A stretch of 64,000 nt of DNA, taken from assembly GCA_021775875.1 (NCBI GenBank), contig JAJFHA010000020.1, forward strand, positions 151,544-215,543. Reading direction: 5' to 3'. Shown piece by piece: positions 60,761 through 64,000 of the stretch. How positions within the stretch are numbered: the first letter of the stretch is position 1; each line of letters begins with the position of its first letter. The notes under the pieces were generated by a model. It was not told the DNA's origin, did not search any database, and was given only the letters and a program-made list of their open reading frames with translations. The DNA is from Hyphomicrobiales bacterium (GTDB lineage Bacteria > Pseudomonadota > Alphaproteobacteria > Rhizobiales > NORP267). Made by a program: the position numbers and the translations under genes.

Positions 60761-60954
60761 GCATTTGTATGGAAACAGCGCTTGTCTTTGGGTGGCGTGT
60801 ATGCTCTCGAAGAACGTGAATTTTGGTGCAGGTATTTTCACCGCGCACCTCAATCGCGTTCAAAAGGCAGGTCTGCTGTAATCGGTTCAATTAATTGTGA
60901 TTTCAGGTAATAGGCAAAGCCGGAAACCACATCAGGTTACCCAGGAGAATTACC

Positions 60955-62103
60955 ATGAGGCTCGGTATCGGCCGGTGGGCAACATTCGGAATTGCGCTAC
61001 TCTTTTTTGTGGCAACATTTTTATATTCTGAGAGCAATTACGGGCCATCATTTGGACCCTCAATAGCTGCGGCCCAGCAAACCCCGTCGGGCCTGGAAAG
61101 CAACCCAACTGCTGGCAATGTGCCTGGCGGTTCGCGCGGCAACAATGCCGGCGGGACGATATGGAACAACATTCGCAACGGGGCCGAAGGTACGGTCTCC
61201 ATTCAGGACGACAAAGCCGCCCGACTCATCCAGTCGGAAGGTCAGATTTGGCGTAATTTCCGCTCCGGTCCGTTGATGAAATACGGTGCCTGGGCGATGT
61301 TGGGTATTGTCGCTCTGCTCGCAATTTTCTTCCTGGTCCGCGGGCGCATCAAAATTGAAGCCGGGAAGTCAGGAACTACTATCACCCGATTTGCCCTAAT
61401 CGAGCGAATTGGCCATTGGACGCTTGCCTCTTCTTTCATCATTCTAGCCATATCTGGCCTCAATACATTATATGGGCGCTATGTATTGCTCCCCATTCTA
61501 GGACCCGATGCTTTTGGTGCTATTTCGATCTGGGGCAAGATAGCCCACAATTATGTAGGCTTCGCCTTCATGGTGGGTCTGGTCATGGTCTTCGTCATGT
61601 GGGTTATGAACAATTTGCCAACCAAAACAGACATTGCCTGGATATTCCGGGGTGGCGGCATGTTTTCAAAACATTCTCATCCACCCGCCCGGAAATTCAA
61701 TGCGGGGCAGAAAATTCTGTTCTGGTTGGTTATTGTGATTGGCGTGTCGCTAAGCACTACGGGCATTTCCTTGATGTTCCCGTTCGAGATAGCATTATTC
61801 GCAAAGACCTTTGCTTTCATGAATTTCTTCGGTTTTGAATTACCGACCAACCTGACAGTTATCCAGGAAATGCAATTTGCTCAAGCGTGGCATGCCATTC
61901 AGGCAATCGCGATGGTTGTTGTGATCATCGCCCACATCTATATTGGCTCTGTTGGTATGGAAGGTGCTTTCGGTGCCGTGGGCAGCGGTGAAGTTGATCT
62001 CAACTGGGCGCGCGAGCATCACAGCATTTGGGTCGAAGAACTTGAGCAGGCGGAGAAAAATACTGAACCGTCGGGGAACGTTGCCGAAGCGCCGGCGGAA
62101 TAA
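60955..62103 (+). CDS. fdhC: Formate dehydrogenase cytochrome b subunit FdhC
   Basis: A 382-residue membrane protein with AGGAG ahead of the start. A hydrophobic N-terminus (FGIALLFFVATFLYS) and a soluble Gly/Asn-rich stretch of about 80 residues precede a helix at about 105-125. Then comes the four-helix cytochrome b core of the FdnI/FdhC family: ERIGHWTLASSFIILAISG, AHNYVGFAFMVGLVMVF, HPPARKFNAGQKILFWLVI and FAQAWHAIQAIAMVVVIIAH, with His ligands for two b hemes. The N-terminal part is longer than FdnI, as in epsilonproteobacterial relatives. It hands electrons from FdhB to quinone. Confidence 0.93.
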   Translation: MRLGIGRWATFGIALLFFVATFLYSESNYGPSFGPSIAAAQQTPSGLESNPTAGNVPGGSRGNNAGGTIWNNIRNGAEGTVSIQDDKAARLIQSEGQIWRNFRSGPLMKYGAWAMLGIVALLAIFFLVRGRIKIEAGKSGTTITRFALIERIGHWTLASSFIILAISGLNTLYGRYVLLPILGPDAFGAISIWGKIAHNYVGFAFMVGLVMVFVMWVMNNLPTKTDIAWIFRGGGMFSKHSHPPARKFNAGQKILFWLVIVIGVSLSTTGISLMFPFEIALFAKTFAFMNFFGFELPTNLTVIQEMQFAQAWHAIQAIAMVVVIIAHIYIGSVGMEGAFGAVGSGEVDLNWAREHHSIWVEELEQAEKNTEPSGNVAEAPAE

Positions 62104-63496
62104 CTGCTTGGTTTCGATCTCCGCTTTATGGGCAACGCTATTTGCCCTGGCCGCCTGTTTAGTTGGTGTGAATATGGCTAAAGCCGCAGAGCCTTTTATG
62201 TTCGATGGACATGGTGGTCCTGTTCGCGCGATTTACATCGCGCCGGACGGCGAATTCGCCATCACAGCAAGCTTTGATTATTCCATGATCAGCTGGACGG
62301 TTGAACCTGACGGTCCTCGCGAAATTCACCGGTTCGATGGCCATAATGCTGCTGTCAACGATGTAGCCGTGACCCCGCTTCGCGATATCGCGGTATCGGT
62401 CGGCGACGACAGCATGGTCATTGTCTGGGACCTTGAAGAAAACCGGATGCTGCACCAGTTCGAAGGACATACCGGCAAAGTGCTCGGTGTCGCTGTCACC
62501 AATAACGGCCATTTGGCCGCGAGTGCCGGGTGGGATCATACTGCGCGCCTCTGGAACCTGAGAAACATGGAGCCGGGACCGGTCCTTGAAGGCCATCGCG
62601 GCAATATAAACGCTGTCGATTTTTCGCTTGATGGCCGACGTCTTTTTACCGCCAGTTATGACGGTACGATCCGCGCCTGGAATAGCGAAACCGGTGCAGC
62701 CAACGGCATAATTTATCGCCACGGCTGGGGCGTCAACGTCATGCAGGTTTTGCCGGGCGGAACTCATATTCTGTTTGGCGCTATTGATGGCATTGTCGGG
62801 CTCGTTGATATCGAAACAGGCGAAATGACAGAGTTGGCGGATATCGAGGGCCCGGTGCTTGCGGTCGCGTCCTGGCCGCAACATGGTCTGGTAGCGTCGG
62901 GTGGCGGCAACGGCACGATTCAAGTCTGGAATATGGCAGACTGGGAACTGATCCACGAATTGGAAGACCCGTATGGTCCGGCCTGGTCGCTGGCAATTTC
63001 AGGCGATGGAACTACAATTTTTCGCGCCGGGCTGGATGATTTTGTTGCCGGGTGGCAAATTTCACCGCGCCAGAATTTTGAACCAGTCGCCAGCGTTTTT
63101 CCAAGGCGGTTTCAACTGCGCGAAGATATGAGCATGGGCGAGCGCGAATTTACACGCAAATGCAGCATCTGTCACAGCCTGATGGCTGACGACGGCCACC
63201 GCGCCGGGCCGTCACTCTATAATCTGTTCGGCCGCCATGCCGGATCATTGCCCGATTATCCTTATTCACCGGGTCTTGAAAATTCTGATATTGTCTGGAA
63301 CGCAGAGACCATCGGTCGACTTTTCGATGAAGGACCGGAGGTCGTGACGCCCGGGTCGAAAATGCCGCTGCAACGTCTCAAGGATGTGGAACATCGCGAC
63401 GCGTTGATTGAATATCTGAAAATTGCCACCGCGCCGATAAACGACGCTATAATTAACCCAGCCATCCAGCCAAGCGTAGATGCTGGCGGACAATAA
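62081..63496 (+). CDS. WD40-repeat / cytochrome c fusion protein of the fdh locus
   Basis: A periplasmic protein of about 471 residues. The frame has no ATG near its beginning; TTG at 62081, inside the fdhC end, gives a classical signal peptide (PKRRRNN, hydrophobic core, AKAAEP), while TTG at 62108 is the alternative. Residues of about 40-335 hold six or seven WD40 blades (e.g. FDGHGGPVRAI, FEGHTGKVLGV, LEGHRGNINAV), forming a beta propeller. A class I cytochrome c domain follows, with heme motif CSICH (Cys361, Cys364, His365) and Met428 in SKMPL as axial ligand. It may take electrons from formate dehydrogenase or dock it to a periplasmic chain. Confidence 0.88.
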   Translation: MPKRRRNNCLVSISALWATLFALAACLVGVNMAKAAEPFMFDGHGGPVRAIYIAPDGEFAITASFDYSMISWTVEPDGPREIHRFDGHNAAVNDVAVTPLRDIAVSVGDDSMVIVWDLEENRMLHQFEGHTGKVLGVAVTNNGHLAASAGWDHTARLWNLRNMEPGPVLEGHRGNINAVDFSLDGRRLFTASYDGTIRAWNSETGAANGIIYRHGWGVNVMQVLPGGTHILFGAIDGIVGLVDIETGEMTELADIEGPVLAVASWPQHGLVASGGGNGTIQVWNMADWELIHELEDPYGPAWSLAISGDGTTIFRAGLDDFVAGWQISPRQNFEPVASVFPRRFQLREDMSMGEREFTRKCSICHSLMADDGHRAGPSLYNLFGRHAGSLPDYPYSPGLENSDIVWNAETIGRLFDEGPEVVTPGSKMPLQRLKDVEHRDALIEYLKIATAPINDAIINPAIQPSVDAGGQ

Positions 63497-63508
63497 CAGG
63501 AGGAAGCC

Positions 63509-63637
63509 ATGAACGGATTTTTGGGAGGTCTTGCAGTTGCTCTGGTGGTATCTATCATCGCCTGGGCCTCGCTCGGCTCGCTTGATATGGCCGCGTCCGA
63601 TGTATTTACTTCCGGTCAGTCAGTTCGCCTGAATTGA
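63509..63637 (+). CDS. Small single-helix membrane protein (42 residues)
   Basis: A short frame, MNGFLGGLAVALVVSIIAWA plus 22 residues (ending GQSVRLN), with a strong AGGAGG 5 nt before its ATG and 12 nt after the WD40-cytochrome gene. One transmembrane helix spans about residues 4-24, with a short soluble tail. Its stop overlaps the next gene's TTG start (TTGA). Position in the operon argues that it is real and may be a subunit or anchor of the Fdh complex. Confidence 0.75.
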   Translation: MNGFLGGLAVALVVSIIAWASLGSLDMAASDVFTSGQSVRLN

Positions 63638-64000
63638 ATAAAAATCGGGTCGGTATCAGGCGCATTGGATTATCGTTAGCGAGATTCAGCGGAATAATCG
63701 CAGGGCTGACGCTGCTCGCGCTTTTATACGCGCCCGGATTAGCACCTGCACGCGGAGCCGGTCTGACCACTTCCGTGCAATCGGTCGTCAGTATTTTGCC
63801 CGAATGGCCACCTGACGCGACCCGCAATGAGGAGCCCGAAGGCAGCGGCGTCGTGGTCCTGGACGGGCATTACATCGTGACAGCTTTGCACGTCGTCCAA
63901 TCTGCCCTTTCGGTGAATGTAAGAACCTCAACGGGCCTCATTGTCGAAGCCGAAATCATTGGCCGCGATCAGGCAACCGATCTGGCTTTGCTGAAAATCG
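63634..64000 (+). CDS. Trypsin-like serine protease (3' end outside window)
   Basis: A frame starting at TTG 63634, overlapping the preceding stop, and running past the window, 122 codons visible. After a basic N-terminus and signal segment (RIGLSLARFSGIIAGLTLLA) comes a trypsin/DegP-like domain: SVVSILPEWP, GSGVVVLDGHYIVTALHVV with the catalytic His near residue 85, and DQATDLALLKI with the catalytic Asp. The Ser lies outside. It is presumably a periplasmic quality-control or processing protease tied to the fdh operon. Confidence 0.82.
   Translation, partial: MNKNRVGIRRIGLSLARFSGIIAGLTLLALLYAPGLAPARGAGLTTSVQSVVSILPEWPPDATRNEEPEGSGVVVLDGHYIVTALHVVQSALSVNVRTSTGLIVEAEIIGRDQATDLALLKI

Noticed and set aside
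1-64000. tRNA, rRNA, CRISPR arrays, insertion sequences and prophage genes
   Set aside because: None was recognised on either strand; intergenic gaps are mostly too short and no transposase or integrase motif was seen.

Overview
The window reads as a chromosomal segment of an alphaproteobacterium, probably a marine or soil heterotroph able to respire nitrate. The signs are a DUF1127 protein beside a LysR regulator, a PleC-like membrane histidine kinase, tandem alphaproteobacterial retropepsin-like proteases, a Mnt/Sit-type manganese transporter with a possible Mur-type operator, and the narK1-narK2-narGHJI order. The order or genus cannot be fixed from sequence reading alone. No rRNA, tRNA, CRISPR array, transposase or integrase gene was found.

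Layout. (1) 1-7222: histidine utilisation, with hutF (cut by the window edge) divergent from hutI-hutH-hutG-hutU across a 9+9 bp palindrome, followed by an overlapping Fe(II)/2-oxoglutarate dioxygenase gene. (2) 7252-15001: two amino-acid ABC importers converging tail to tail, a Liv-type system on the plus strand and a His/Arg-type system on the minus strand. Each has a strong hairpin just after the binding-protein gene. (3) 15165-16491: DUF1127 gene divergent from a LysR regulator. (4) 16510-26375: minus-strand narK1-narK2-narG-narH-narJ-narI operon with an FNR/DNR-type box and a separate 13-bp palindrome upstream, divergent from (5) 26437-27999, a regulator that fuses a nitrate-sensing NIT domain to a DNR-like Crp/Fnr protein. 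(6) 28000-30992: a serralysin-like RTX metalloprotease flanked by gene-poor DNA, ending in a cluster of CGTGCA repeats just ahead of dusA. (7) 30993-43842: housekeeping and accessory genes (dusA, psiE, a secreted lectin-like protein, a GNAT, phosphomannomutase, two retropepsins, a sensor kinase, a nuclease, a GST, a uracil-DNA glycosylase, a LinB-like haloalkane dehalogenase, an alpha/beta hydrolase lacking its serine, a dehydrogenase). (8) 43898-55963: molybdenum-cofactor genes (moeA, mobB, a fused fdhD-mobA, moaA) interspersed with mrp, uspA, a DMT exporter, a thioesterase, a manganese ABC transporter and a nitroreductase. (9) 56236-64000: a formate dehydrogenase locus (TorD-like chaperone, small Tat protein, fdhA, fdhB, terminator, fdhC, WD40-cytochrome c fusion, 42-residue membrane protein, trypsin-like protease cut by the window end).

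How it fits together. Formate dehydrogenase can feed electrons through its cytochrome b subunit to quinone, and NarGHI can oxidise quinol with nitrate. Both enzymes need bis-MGD, made and delivered by MoaA, MoeA, MobA, MobB, FdhD, NarJ and the TorD-like protein, all encoded here. The window therefore holds nearly a whole formate-to-nitrate respiratory module. Its two structural operons share a near-identical palindrome (TGGAATyGTTCCA) close to the first start codon. The most interesting items are the NIT-Crp/Fnr fusion, the shared nar/fdh palindrome, the FdhD-MobA fusion, the WD40-cytochrome c protein of the fdh locus, and the possible recombination scar in front of dusA.
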